Shown: positions 35,670-44,043 of the stretch, one piece after another
Layout of the letters: each line of letters starts with the position of its first letter
Position numbering within the stretch: the stretch's first letter is position 1
Assembly: GCA_003223415.1 (NCBI GenBank)
Contig: QHUY01000063.1
Location: 1-57,269, forward strand
Reading direction: 5' to 3'
DNA: 57,269 bases
DNA from: Gemmatimonadota bacterium
GTDB taxonomy: Bacteria; Gemmatimonadota; Gemmatimonadetes; Gemmatimonadales; GWC2-71-9
The notes under the pieces: model-generated
What the model was told of the DNA's origin: nothing
Database searches by the model: none
What the model saw: the letters and a program-made list of their open reading frames with translations, nothing else
Made by a program: the position numbers and the translations under genes

Positions 35670-36577
35670 CGAACGCGATCGAGCTCGAGCACCTGCGCTA
35701 TCACCCAGGGAAAGGGTTCGAGATCAGGGACCTCGACCTGCATGTCCCGGCCGGGTCGATCTACGGGTTCCTCGGTCCCAACGGCTCCGGCAAGACGACG
35801 ACGATCCGACTGGTGTTGGGGTTGCTGCGTCCGCAGGCTGGCCAGATCACGGTTCTCGGCGAGCGCATGCCCGACGACGCCCCTCGCGTGCTCGCCCGGG
35901 TGGGCTATGTGCCCGAGCAGCCGCATCTCGATCCGACCCTCACCGTCCGCGAGACCATGAACTTCCAGGCCGCTTTCTATCCCACCTGGGATGGACCGCG
36001 GGCAGAGCAGCTGCTCGGCCAGTTCCAGCTCGACGAGCAGCGCCTGTTCGGGCGGCTGTCGAAAGGCCAAAAGGCGAAGCTCATGATCCTGCTCGCCCTG
36101 GCGCAGCGGGGAGAGCTGCTGGTCCTCGACGAGCCCACGGACGGACTCGATCCCGTCGTGCGCCGTGACATTCTGGCCGCGCTGCTCGAGTATGTCGCCC
36201 AGCGACGGGCGACGATCTTCATCTCGAGCCACTTGGTCCACGAGCTCGAGCGCATCTGCGACTGGGTGGCCGTGATGGACGACGGCCGGCTCGTCACGGA
36301 AGAGCCGATGGACAAGCTCAAGAACGGGACCAAGCGGCTGCGGGTCGCCGGCGCGCGCCCCCCCGCGGCGCTGCCGCAGACGCCGTTCGTGCTCCTCGCC
36401 CGCGAGCCGGCGGCGAACGGCGGGGGCGAGACGTGGATCGTGCGCGACTGGAGGCCGGAAATGACGGCCTACTTCGAGACCATCGGCGCCACCCTCCAGG
36501 ATGTGATCGACCTGGACCTGGAGGACAGCTTCGTGGAGCTGCTCCGCACTTTCCGTGCTCCCGCTCAGGGCGGCTAG
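35666..36577 (+). CDS. ABC transporter ATP-binding protein
   Basis: A 303-residue ATPase. Walker A FLGPNGSGKTTTIRLVLGLL, Q-loop in GYVPEQPHLDPTLTV, a modified signature LSKGQKAKLMILLALA (K replacing G in LSGGQ, as in YtrB/CcmA-like exporters), Walker B LLVLDEPTDGLDPVVR and H-switch FISSHLVHELERI. The ~70-residue C-terminal extension follows a pattern of exporters coupled to ABC-2 permeases. It pairs with the next gene and is downstream of its own repressor. Confidence 0.94.
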   Translation: MTNAIELEHLRYHPGKGFEIRDLDLHVPAGSIYGFLGPNGSGKTTTIRLVLGLLRPQAGQITVLGERMPDDAPRVLARVGYVPEQPHLDPTLTVRETMNFQAAFYPTWDGPRAEQLLGQFQLDEQRLFGRLSKGQKAKLMILLALAQRGELLVLDEPTDGLDPVVRRDILAALLEYVAQRRATIFISSHLVHELERICDWVAVMDDGRLVTEEPMDKLKNGTKRLRVAGARPPAALPQTPFVLLAREPAANGGGETWIVRDWRPEMTAYFETIGATLQDVIDLDLEDSFVELLRTFRAPAQGG

Positions 36578-36581
36578 GAGG
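36576..36581 (+). promoter_or_regulatory. Perfect Shine-Dalgarno AGGAGG for the permease gene
   Basis: AGGAGG lies 6 nt before the ATG at 36588, between the ATPase stop and the permease start. It is one of the few strong ribosome sites seen in the window and decides this start over the upstream in-frame one at 36555. Confidence 0.8.
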
Positions 36582-36587
36582 CTTTCC

Positions 36588-37244
36588 ATGTTCCGCGCGA
36601 TACTCTACAGCCAGTGGAAGTGGTCCCGCCTGATCGTCGTGCTCGGCACGGTGGCGGGATTCGCGCTGCCGATCATGTCCCTGCAAGGCGCGGCGCGGGC
36701 CGACCGGGGCCCGTTGCAGGCGCAGGAGCTGCTGCGCGCGGTGCAGTCCTGGGGGGGTCTCTATCCCGTCCTCGCCGCCGCGCTCGGCTTGCTCGTCGCG
36801 ATCGCCACGTGGGCGCCCGATCACCGCGGCCGGCACGTCCACGCGCTCTCCCTGCCACTGCCGCGCTGGCGCTACGTGCTGCTGCGGTTCGGGAGCGGCG
36901 TGACACTCCTGGTGGGGCCAATCCTGGCGGTGTTGGTTGGCGCCCTACTCGCCACGACGCTGGCGAGCATCCCGGTGGGGCTGCAAGGCTACCCCCTGGG
37001 TCTGGCGCTGCGGTTCGCGATGGCCGTCCTGGTGGCGTACGCGGTGTTCTTCGCCGTCTCGGCGGGTACGGCCCGGACCGCCGGCATCATTCTGGGTGTG
37101 ATCGGCGCCGTCATCGTCGTGCAGATCGTGGCCAGCGTGGCGAACGTCGAGCTGGACCTGCTAGGGAAGCTCCAGGTCGTCATCCTGAACTGGCCGGGTC
37201 CGCTCGCGGTATTCACGGGTCGCTGGATGCTGGTGGATGTCTGA
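36588..37244 (+). CDS. ABC-2-type transporter permease
   Basis: A 218-residue membrane protein (MFRAILYSQWKWSRLIVVLG) with six predicted helices: LIVVLGTVAGFALPIM, GLYPVLAAALGLLVAIATW, TLLVGPILAVLVGALLATTL, LRFAMAVLVAYAVFFAVSA and IILGVIGAVIVVQIVASV. DHRGRHVHALSLPLPRWRYV is the coupling region typical of ABC-2 exporters. The substrate is unknown; related GntR-ABC systems respond to cell-wall or membrane stress. Its last 8 bp overlap the next gene. Confidence 0.88.
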   Translation: MFRAILYSQWKWSRLIVVLGTVAGFALPIMSLQGAARADRGPLQAQELLRAVQSWGGLYPVLAAALGLLVAIATWAPDHRGRHVHALSLPLPRWRYVLLRFGSGVTLLVGPILAVLVGALLATTLASIPVGLQGYPLGLALRFAMAVLVAYAVFFAVSAGTARTAGIILGVIGAVIVVQIVASVANVELDLLGKLQVVILNWPGPLAVFTGRWMLVDV

Positions 37245-38430
37245 CTGCGTGGAGCGCCGCCCGGCGCCGGACGCGCGGCTAAGAGCCGCGGCTCGGCCCC
37301 TGCCCCTGAAGCGGCAACCGGGTCGCCAGTTCACTGGCAGATGCCGAGCCGCGAGTTTACTCGCGCTGACAGTGGCGGCGGTGGCGAAGCTCTCGGCCCA
37401 AGACTCCACCCTCGTGCGTTGGCGCCACAGTGCCGACAGCCTGGCGCGTGAGTGGCGCCAAGCCAACGCGATCGCCGACCTGGTGGACAGCCTGGAGCGC
37501 GAGCGGGCCACTTCGGGCAAGGACACCATCGCGGTAGGGGCGCTGCGCATCGTCGCCAATCCGACTCCCCTTCCGTTAGGCGAAGCCGCAGCCCGCGCAT
37601 GGCCGGTGATCGACAGTCTCTACGGGTCGGAAGCCCAGCGTCTGACCCGACGACCCTACATCGTCCACGCCTATGATCCCGACACTGCAGTGCCGCGGCC
37701 CGTGCTGCACGTCGGCATGGAAGTGCCCTGGAACACGAGCGTCTCGTCGCTCACGCTGCTCCTCTTGTCGAATGCCCCGATGCCCGATCCGGACCCGGCG
37801 CTGCGGGAGTGGCTCAACGGGCCGCTACGCCCGTCGCTGCGTGCTACGCAGGACCGTGGGGCCACGTACGTGCAGCTCGTTACCGCGCCTTCGCAAGCCG
37901 CGAGAGACTGCTTCCTGGGTGCCCTGAGCCGCTGTCGCGACGCGCTGGAAGTCAACGCGTCGACCGACGTGATCACCGCGTGGTACCCGAGCGCCGCCGA
38001 GCGGCGCGCGTTAGTCGTGGGAGACTTCGCCGACTACTTCAACCATGGGGCGAACGCGGCCGCGTTCCGATCGTGCGCCGAGGGGAGCGACTCGACCTGC
38101 GCCACGCTCCTGCGCACGCTGCACAGCAGTGTCCTGCCCCGGCCCTTGGGCTATGATGCCCGCGCGACTTTGGCGCACCTCGCCCTGCGGCTTGGCGGGC
38201 GGGAGGCCTATCACCGGTTGCTGGCCGACACCGCGGCCGCGGTCGGCGCGCGCCTCGCGTTTGCAGCAGGGCTGAGCGAAGACACGCTGGTGGCGCGTTG
38301 GCGCGCGGAGATCATCGCGGCGCGCCCAGCGTCGGTGGCCATACCCTCCTGGGGGTTCGTCATCGCGCTCGGTTGGATCGTGGTGTTTGCGGGCTGCGGC
38401 CTGCGGAGCTCACGATGGCGCGTGGCGTGA
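37237..38430 (+). CDS. Membrane-anchored protein of unknown function (copy A)
   Basis: A 397-residue protein. The N-terminus has an unusual ~36-residue basic extension (MSDCVERRPAPDARLRAAAR ...) before the hydrophobic segment ASLLALTVAAVAKLSAQ. The large outer domain is followed by a C-terminal helix (WGFVIALGWIVVFAGC) and a basic tail. Two CxxxC-type pairs occur (DCFLGALSRC, SCAEGSDSTC). Its middle and end resemble the next gene: VANPTPLPLGEAAARAWPVI versus MEGPDSIPLAAHRRVAEAMD, and the ARWR/ERWERR tail. No catalytic motif such as HExxH is present. It lies in the GntR-ABC operon. Confidence 0.75.
   Translation: MSDCVERRPAPDARLRAAARPLPLKRQPGRQFTGRCRAASLLALTVAAVAKLSAQDSTLVRWRHSADSLAREWRQANAIADLVDSLERERATSGKDTIAVGALRIVANPTPLPLGEAAARAWPVIDSLYGSEAQRLTRRPYIVHAYDPDTAVPRPVLHVGMEVPWNTSVSSLTLLLLSNAPMPDPDPALREWLNGPLRPSLRATQDRGATYVQLVTAPSQAARDCFLGALSRCRDALEVNASTDVITAWYPSAAERRALVVGDFADYFNHGANAAAFRSCAEGSDSTCATLLRTLHSSVLPRPLGYDARATLAHLALRLGGREAYHRLLADTAAAVGARLAFAAGLSEDTLVARWRAEIIAARPASVAIPSWGFVIALGWIVVFAGCGLRSSRWRVA
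37274..37365 (+). other. Compact element with competing palindromes in the 5' end of the gene at 37237
   Basis: Three tight hairpins: CGCGGCT-AAG-AGCCGCG (37274-37290), GCCAGT-TC-ACTGGC (37325-37338) and CGCGAGT-TT-ACTCGCG (37350-37365). In addition CGCGGCTCGGC (37287-37297) is the exact inverse of 37343-37353. That 11-bp pairing uses bases of the first and third hairpins, so the two folds exclude each other. It could be an RNA switch or an inserted palindromic repeat. Confidence 0.6.
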
Positions 38431-39611
38431 GGGTCTGGGTCGCTCTGGCAATCGCCGCGTGCGGCATCGTCGCGGTGGCGTACCTGCCGCCGCGCGGCGG
38501 AGTGAGCGAACCTGTGTCGCGGTTCGGTCCCCGTGTGCCACAGTCGACGCCCGCGCGGTTGCGGGCGCAAGCCCTGGCTGGACAATGGCGCGACGCTCAG
38601 GCGGCCTTAAGCCTGGCCCAGCATCGGCAACGCATGGAGCCCTCGTTCGCTCGCATCCAGGCAGCGCATGAGGGACCCACTGTTGTGATGGAAGGCCCCG
38701 ACTCGATTCCCCTCGCTGCCCACCGACGAGTCGCGGAGGCGATGGACTCGGCGTGGCGGCACCTCGGGCTCGGCGCTGCGAAGATCGCGGTCGGGGTAGT
38801 CATCGAGTTGATGGGACGGGTCCGGGTCGCTACGGCGACCACGCCGGTCGTACAGCAAGGCCCACCCGCGTACCTGCTTCCCGACTCCAGCGACCGGACG
38901 ACGTGCATTGCCCTGATCCCAGCCGGCCCCTACTGGACGCGCGTCCTCCTCAGGAAGCAGCCGGAAGACCCACGCTTCTCCTTGGAGCAGTGGATGACGA
39001 ACCGCCTCGGCCCTTGCGCGTTCTATGCCGCCCATGGGACGCCCGGCAAGCCGGTGAGATGGTGGATGGCGCGGAGGGGGTATGATCTCTCTCTCTCCCC
39101 TGCGTGGGCTGACCCCAACTTCACACAGCTCTGGGCGACGTGGTTCACGGATTCGCGCGGGCGGGTGTACTGGGATCTGGTCTACCGCTACCCGTTCTCG
39201 ACTGTGGCCTGCTTCGGGGGACGGCCGGACGGCTGTCGAGCGTCGGTGCTTGAGGACGCCTCCGGGGGGTTCCAGGATACCCTGCCCAAGATCGTGGTCA
39301 CCGAGTTCCGAGGATTCTGGCGGGGCCAGCGTCTCGTCCCTGGGGAGCGCTTCCTGGCCGACGTCGCCCGCGAAGTCGGCCGCGACCGCTTCCAGCGCTT
39401 CTGGAACTCGACGGAGCCTGTGGACACGACCCTCACCGAGGCCTTGAAGATGCCCGTAGGCGAGTGGACCGAACGCTGGGAACGCCGGTTCGTGCCGAGA
39501 CTTCCCCTAGGGCCGGCCGCGCCGCTCAGTGCATCCGTCCTCGCGCTGCTGCTCGCCGCGGCCGCAGTCGGCAGCGTCGCGCTCACCGCCCGGCGACGGC
39601 AGGTCCGATGA
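38415..39611 (+). CDS. Membrane-anchored protein of unknown function (copy B)
   Basis: A 398-residue protein with the same layout as the preceding gene: N-terminal helix VWVALAIAACGIVAVAYL, an outer domain, and a C-terminal helix SASVLALLLAAAAVGSVALT plus basic tail. The region REVGRDRFQRFWNSTEPVDT with EWTERWERRF parallels LRLGGREAYHRLLADTAAAV with LVARWRAEI in copy A, so the two are divergent duplicates. No known catalytic signature was recognised. It overlaps copy A by 16 bp and the next gene by 4 bp (ATGA), which places it firmly in the operon. Confidence 0.75.
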   Translation: MARGVRVWVALAIAACGIVAVAYLPPRGGVSEPVSRFGPRVPQSTPARLRAQALAGQWRDAQAALSLAQHRQRMEPSFARIQAAHEGPTVVMEGPDSIPLAAHRRVAEAMDSAWRHLGLGAAKIAVGVVIELMGRVRVATATTPVVQQGPPAYLLPDSSDRTTCIALIPAGPYWTRVLLRKQPEDPRFSLEQWMTNRLGPCAFYAAHGTPGKPVRWWMARRGYDLSLSPAWADPNFTQLWATWFTDSRGRVYWDLVYRYPFSTVACFGGRPDGCRASVLEDASGGFQDTLPKIVVTEFRGFWRGQRLVPGERFLADVAREVGRDRFQRFWNSTEPVDTTLTEALKMPVGEWTERWERRFVPRLPLGPAAPLSASVLALLLAAAAVGSVALTARRRQVR

Positions 39612-40051
39612 GACGATCCAGCACCCTCGTTGTGATCCCGGTGCTCGTCCTCGCGGTGTGGGCGCCGCTCCGTGCTCAGGGCAACCGTTCGGAGCGGCAG
39701 GTGTCAGACCAGTTGCAGCGGGCGGTCACGGCGCTTCACGGCAAGGGTGTCGGGCGGCCGGACTTGACCCGCATCGCGCCCCTCAATAGCGAGGAGTCGG
39801 AGTCGTTCCCGGTCACGCTGCAAGCCGGCGTCGGGTACCTCATAAGCGGTGTCTGCGATGACGACTGCACCAGCCTCCATCTAGTGTTGGCGAACGCCGC
39901 GAACAACGAGGTCGCCGTCGATCGCGCGAGCGAGAACTTTCCCGTTCTGCGGTTCACGCCGCCGGAAACCATGCGGTATCGGGTCAAAGTGACGATGGCC
40001 GCCTGCCAGATGAATCCGTGTTGGTATGGCGTGGCTGTCTACCGGAAGTAA
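39608..40051 (+). CDS. Secreted PPC-like domain protein
   Basis: A 147-residue secreted protein with signal peptide MRRSSTLVVIPVLVLAVWAP ending LRAQ. The mature part resembles a pre-peptidase C-terminal (PPC) beta-sandwich: SFPVTLQAGVGYLISGVCDD, LHLVLANAANNEVAVD, VLRFTPPETMRYRVKVTMAA. Two cysteine pairs, CDDDC and CQMNPC, probably form disulfides in the periplasm. It is the last gene of the six-gene GntR-ABC operon. Confidence 0.75.
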   Translation: MRRSSTLVVIPVLVLAVWAPLRAQGNRSERQVSDQLQRAVTALHGKGVGRPDLTRIAPLNSEESESFPVTLQAGVGYLISGVCDDDCTSLHLVLANAANNEVAVDRASENFPVLRFTPPETMRYRVKVTMAACQMNPCWYGVAVYRK

Positions 40052-40313
40052 AGCCGGCCCTGGTATTCTTCGTGCAAGTTGTTTATTTTCAATGGGTCCC
40101 AACGCAGGGTAGAGTGGTAAGGGAGTGGTCACAGGTCGTCTGGCGGCGCTCTTTGCCCCGCGGGCTAAGAGCATCCCGATCGGGATTGCCCCCCCCCAGC
40201 GGAGCCCGCCGGATCACCCCGCAACGCGGCAGGAGGCGCCTCGCGCCCGCCGCTGCGCCCTCCCACCGCCTCTCTTCCGCGGGATCATCACCGGCGACGA
40301 ACCTGACGAGCTC
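40052..40313 (+). other. 262-bp stretch without a convincing gene
   Basis: The first ~50 bp are AT-richer (GTGCAAGTTGTTTATTTTCA) and could hold a promoter or terminator, but no clean hairpin with T run or paired promoter boxes was found. A long open frame from GTG 40125 runs through it into the small ORF at 40314, and its composition is unremarkable. A run of nine C lies at ~40190. Confidence 0.4.
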
Positions 40314-40460
40314 ATGGAATTCCGCCATGAGACCGTCGCCGACTACAACGCGCTCGACCTGGTGTGCTCCGTCGACCCCTTCCCGCTGAGCCAGAGCGGC
40401 ACAGGGCAGCGACGGGGACGCGCGCGGGTCGTGAGCCTGGAATTGAGCCCAACCACATGA
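40314..40460 (+). CDS. Possible 48-residue ORF coupled to the NYN gene
   Basis: ATG 40314 opens a frame reading MEFRHETVADYNALDLVCSV and ending RARVVSLELSPTT, with its TGA overlapping the next ATG as ATGA. The overlap is the same type that links real operon genes here, which is the main support. A longer version from GTG 40125 (111 residues) is possible. No family is recognised. It may be only a leader frame. Confidence 0.35.
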   Translation: MEFRHETVADYNALDLVCSVDPFPLSQSGTGQRRGRARVVSLELSPTT

Positions 40461-42323
40461 ATCAACAGCCGCAAGCGCATCTGCCACGGCCGGTCCACAA
40501 AGAACCTCCTGCCCACGCGCCCAACGCGGCGCTCCTGATCGACTTCGACAACGTCACTATGGGGATCCGCTCGGATCTCCAGACGGAGCTGAAGCGACTC
40601 CTGCAGTCCGAGATCATCCGGGGCAAGGTGGCCGTCCAGCGCGCCTACGCCGACTGGCGCCGCTACCCGCAGTACATCGTCCCCCTGTCGGAGTCCTCGA
40701 TCGATTTGATCTTCGCGCCGGCCTACGGCTCCAACAAGAAGAACGCGACCGACATCCGACTGGCTATCGACGCGCTCGAGCTGGTCTTCACCCGGCCCGA
40801 GATCGGCACCTTCATCCTCCTCTCGGGCGACAGCGACTTTTCCTCGCTCGTGCTGAAGCTGAAGGAGTATGGCAAGTACGTCATCGGCGTGGGGATCCGG
40901 GAGTCGTCGAGCGACCTCCTGATCCAGAATTGCGACGAGTACTACTCCTATAACGAGCTCGCCGGCTTCACCAAGACGAGCGACGTGACCCACGAACGGC
41001 GCGACCCCTGGGAGTTGGTCGTCGAGGCGGTCAAGCAGATGACGGCGCACAACGACGTCATGCGCTCCGACCGGCTGAAGCAGGTGATGCAGGAGATCGA
41101 CCCCAACTTCGACGAGAAGGACGTGGGCTTCTCGCGCTTCAGCAAGTTCGTCGTCGACGCGTCGCACCGTGGGCTCATCGCCCTCACCCGACTCGACAAC
41201 GGTCAATACGAAATCGCCCTCGGTCCTGAAGTCTCCGACGCCGCGGCCCAGCCGGCCGGCGCCCCTGCTTCCGCCACCCCCCCCGCGGCCGAGCGGGAGC
41301 CGCGTGGCGAGAGCCGCGGCCGCGGCCGCGGGGGCCGGGGGGGGGCGGGGGGCAGGGGGGGCCGGGGTGGGGGGGGAGGCGGTGCCTTCGACGGCGCCTT
41401 CAGCCTGATCAAACAGGCGCTCGGCCGCCTCGGCGGGGAGGAGCGCCCGGTCAGCGCCGAGGAGCTGCGCGTGACGGTCAACGAGCTGCAGCAGGGCGAG
41501 CGCGAGCCGATCGAGCCCGCCCAGCTCCAGCAGCTGCTGCGCAAGGCCCACGACCGCGAGATCGTCGACCTGTCGAAGGAGGAGGACGGCGGGTACAGGG
41601 TGAAGCTGCGCGCCGAGGGGGTGGGTGCACCCGCCTCTTCCCCGCCTCCCACACCCCCGATGTCCGCTCCCGTGCCAGTCGGCGAGGAGGAGGACGAGCC
41701 GCCACAACCGGAATCGTCCGCGCCGCCGCCACCCTATTCCCCCGCTGCTACGGGCGCGATCCCGGCGATCCCCTCGCGCAGCGCACGGTTCCGGCGGGGC
41801 TCCAAAGGCCCGCGGGTCGCGAGCCCCGCGCCGGGCGTGCCGAAGATCGGCGTGGTCGAGGTGGACCCGAACTTCCGGCCGCGGATCGAAATGATTCCGG
41901 CGAAGCCGCCTGTCACCGAAGTGTTGGGCGCCGGCGATGCGTCTGGGCGTACTCAAGGAGGCGAGCGTGAGCCCCGGGAAGGTCGCGGCGGCGGCCGGGG
42001 AAGCCGCGGTGGGCGAGGCCGAGGTCGCGAAGGGGCGGGGGGCGGGGCGCGTCGAAGGTGGTGAGCGCGGTGGCCGCAGTGGGCGGGGCGGGCGCGGGCG
42101 CGGCGGGCGCGGTCAAGGCAGTGGGGGTGCAGGCAATCGCACGGAGCGCTCGGACGGCGAGCGCTTTGAGCCGCCGGTGAGGGAGCGTTCACGGAGCCCG
42201 GCGCCGCAAGCGACGGTCGAGCCGCCCGCGCCGCCGCCGGCCGCCGCCAAGCCGAAGGTTGAAGAGCCGGACGGTGAATCGTTCTGGTCCAAAGTCAAGC
42301 GCGGGCTCACCGGCGGGACGTGA
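40457..42323 (+). CDS. NYN-LOTUS RNase-like protein with probable 3' frameshift
   Basis: The frame from 40457 encodes 535 residues. The NYN (PIN-like) nuclease domain has acidic sites in LLIDFDNVTMG, ATDIRLAIDALEL and FILLSGDSDFSSLVLKLKE. Next comes a LOTUS/OST-HTH domain (PWELVVEAVKQMTAHNDVMR ... GLIALTRLDNGQYEIAL), an RGG-rich linker, a second LOTUS-like module (IKQALGRLGGEERPVSAEEL), and a proline-rich then RGG tail stopping at 42064. In the +1 frame the RGG tail continues and ends DGESFWSKVKRGLTGGT at 42323, whose stop overlaps the next GTG as GTGA. A one-base error or slip near 42030-42060 is likely. Role: RNA binding or cleavage, inferred. Confidence 0.85.
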
Positions 42324-42928
42324 CGGGCAGGCTGCTCGCCGCGACGTTCTACGCGCGACCGACAGCCGAGGTCGCGCGTCGGCTGTTAGGGCAGGTGTTG
42401 GTGAGCGACGTGCGCAGCCGGCGCACCGCCGGTCGGATCGTCGAGACCGAGGCGTACGTCGGTCCGCATGACCCCGCGTGCCACGCGTGGGGCGGTCGGC
42501 GTACCCCGCGGTGCGAATGGCTCTACGGGCCGCCCGGCACCGCGTACATCTACTTCACCTACGGGATGCACTGGTGCCTCAACGCTGTAACAGAGGCACC
42601 GGGCTACCCGGCCGCAGTCCTGATCCGTGCACTGGAGCCGCTGGCGGGGCTGGAGACGATGCGGAGGCGGCGCGGCGGCGTCCCCGACGGCCAGCTCTGC
42701 TCAGGCCCGGCAAGGTTGTGCGAGGCGCTGGGGATCACCGGTGCCCTGAACGGGGTGTCCCTGGCGCGCCGGGCGGCGGCGGGGGGGAGCCCGTTGCGCA
42801 TCGTGTCCGACGGCCGCCGGCCTTCCACCCGGTCGAGGGTGGCCGTGACGCCGCGCATCGGGGTCACCCGCGCCGCCGACTGGCCCCTGCGATTCCTGCT
42901 CAAGGACTCTCCATGGGCTTCCCGCTAG
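42320..42928 (+). CDS. 3-methyladenine DNA glycosylase (AAG/MPG family)
   Basis: A 202-residue glycosylase of the mammalian-type AAG fold, which excises alkylated and deaminated purines in base excision repair. Motifs: RRLLGQVLVS, GRIVETEAYVGPHDPACHAW (catalytic E in ETEAY), PPGTAYIYFTYGMHWCLNAV (the intercalating Y region), AVLIRALEPLAG and LCSGPARLCEALGIT, then TPRIGVTRAADWPLRFLL. Length is normal. Its GTG overlaps the corrected end of the NYN gene; its end overlaps the dipeptidase start by 16 bp. Confidence 0.95.
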   Translation: MTGRLLAATFYARPTAEVARRLLGQVLVSDVRSRRTAGRIVETEAYVGPHDPACHAWGGRRTPRCEWLYGPPGTAYIYFTYGMHWCLNAVTEAPGYPAAVLIRALEPLAGLETMRRRRGGVPDGQLCSGPARLCEALGITGALNGVSLARRAAAGGSPLRIVSDGRRPSTRSRVAVTPRIGVTRAADWPLRFLLKDSPWASR

Positions 42929-44043
42929 GCCTGCTCCTCATGCTCCAGCAGCCGCCTCCTGTCCCCACCCCCATCATCGTCGATGGCCATATCGACACGC
43001 CCCAGCGAATGCTCGATCGCCACGACGACATCTCGGCGCGGCTGGCCGACGGCCAAGTGGACATTCCTCGAATGAAGGAGGGTGGCCTGACGGCGGCGTT
43101 CTTCTCCATTTGGGTGGATGCGCGCTACGGGCCGGGCTCGGCGTACCGGCGGGCGCTGGACCTGATCGGGGCGGTGAAGGCTCTAGCCGACAGCAACCCA
43201 GACGTGGAGCTCGCGACCAGCGCGGACGAGGTGCGCGGCGCCGCCGCCCGCGGGCACATCGCGGCGCTCCTGGGGGTGGAGGGAGGGCACGCCATCGAGA
43301 ATTCGCTCGAGAAGCTCGACTCGCTCTACACCCTGGGCGTGCGTTACATGACGCTCACGTGGAACAATGGGAACGACTGGGCTGGCTCGGCCACCGACCC
43401 ACGCCGCGGGGGCGGGCTCACCGGGTTCGGTAAACGGGTCGTGCGGCGGATGAACGAGCTGGGCATGCTGGTGGACGTCTCCCACGTCTCGGACTCGACG
43501 TTCTGGGACGTGGTCGCGACGTCGACCCGGCCCGTCATCGCCTCACATTCGGCCTGCCGCGCGCTGGCGCACCATCCGCGCAACCTCACGGACGAGCAAC
43601 TCCAGGCGATCGCCCGGACGGGCGGCGTCGTCGGGATCAACTTCTACCCGGTGTTCCTGGACGACCGCTTCCGGCGCGAATACGAGGCGCTGCGACAGCG
43701 GCTGCGGCCGCAGACCGACTCCATCCGGGCGCGCTATCGGGGGCGCCCGGGAGCGTCGGCGTTCGAGGTGGACAGGTTCGTCGGAGAGCATGTGGCCGGC
43801 CTCGATGTGCCGGGGATCGGCCGGCTCGTGGACCACATCGAGCATGCCGTGCGCGTGGCGGGCATCGACCATGTGGGGCTGGGAAGCGACTTCGACGGCA
43901 TCAGCGCACTGCCGGTGCCCATGAAAGACGCGGCGTCGTTGCCGCTCCTCGTAGCCGCGCTCACGGCGCGCGGCTACGGCGACAGCGCCGTCCGGAAGAT
44001 CCTGGGGGAGAACTTTCTCCGCGTCCTCAGCGCGGCCCGGTGA
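42913..44043 (+). CDS. Membrane dipeptidase (renal dipeptidase, M19 family)
   Basis: A 376-residue zinc dipeptidase. Metal ligands: VDGHIDTPQ (HxD), the bridging glutamate in ALLGVEGGHAIE, VDVSHVSDSTFWDV and ASHSACRALAHHPRNLTDEQ; GLGSDFDGISALP completes the site. The N-terminus MGFPLGLLLMLQQPPPVPTP gives a short hydrophobic stretch that could be a signal peptide, so a periplasmic location is plausible. It hydrolyses dipeptides, often with D-residues at the C-terminal side. It ends tail to tail with the barrel gene, overlapping 17 bp. Confidence 0.93.
   Translation: MGFPLGLLLMLQQPPPVPTPIIVDGHIDTPQRMLDRHDDISARLADGQVDIPRMKEGGLTAAFFSIWVDARYGPGSAYRRALDLIGAVKALADSNPDVELATSADEVRGAAARGHIAALLGVEGGHAIENSLEKLDSLYTLGVRYMTLTWNNGNDWAGSATDPRRGGGLTGFGKRVVRRMNELGMLVDVSHVSDSTFWDVVATSTRPVIASHSACRALAHHPRNLTDEQLQAIARTGGVVGINFYPVFLDDRFRREYEALRQRLRPQTDSIRARYRGRPGASAFEVDRFVGEHVAGLDVPGIGRLVDHIEHAVRVAGIDHVGLGSDFDGISALPVPMKDAASLPLLVAALTARGYGDSAVRKILGENFLRVLSAAR

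Noticed and set aside
37237-39611. Metallopeptidase identity for the two paralogous anchored proteins
   Set aside because: The overall layout suggested a gluzincin-like fold, but no HExxH or other metal motif is present in either.
40190-40210. Homopolymer C run as a phase-variable tract
   Set aside because: It lies in a stretch with no supported gene, so a switching role cannot be argued; similar runs occur throughout.
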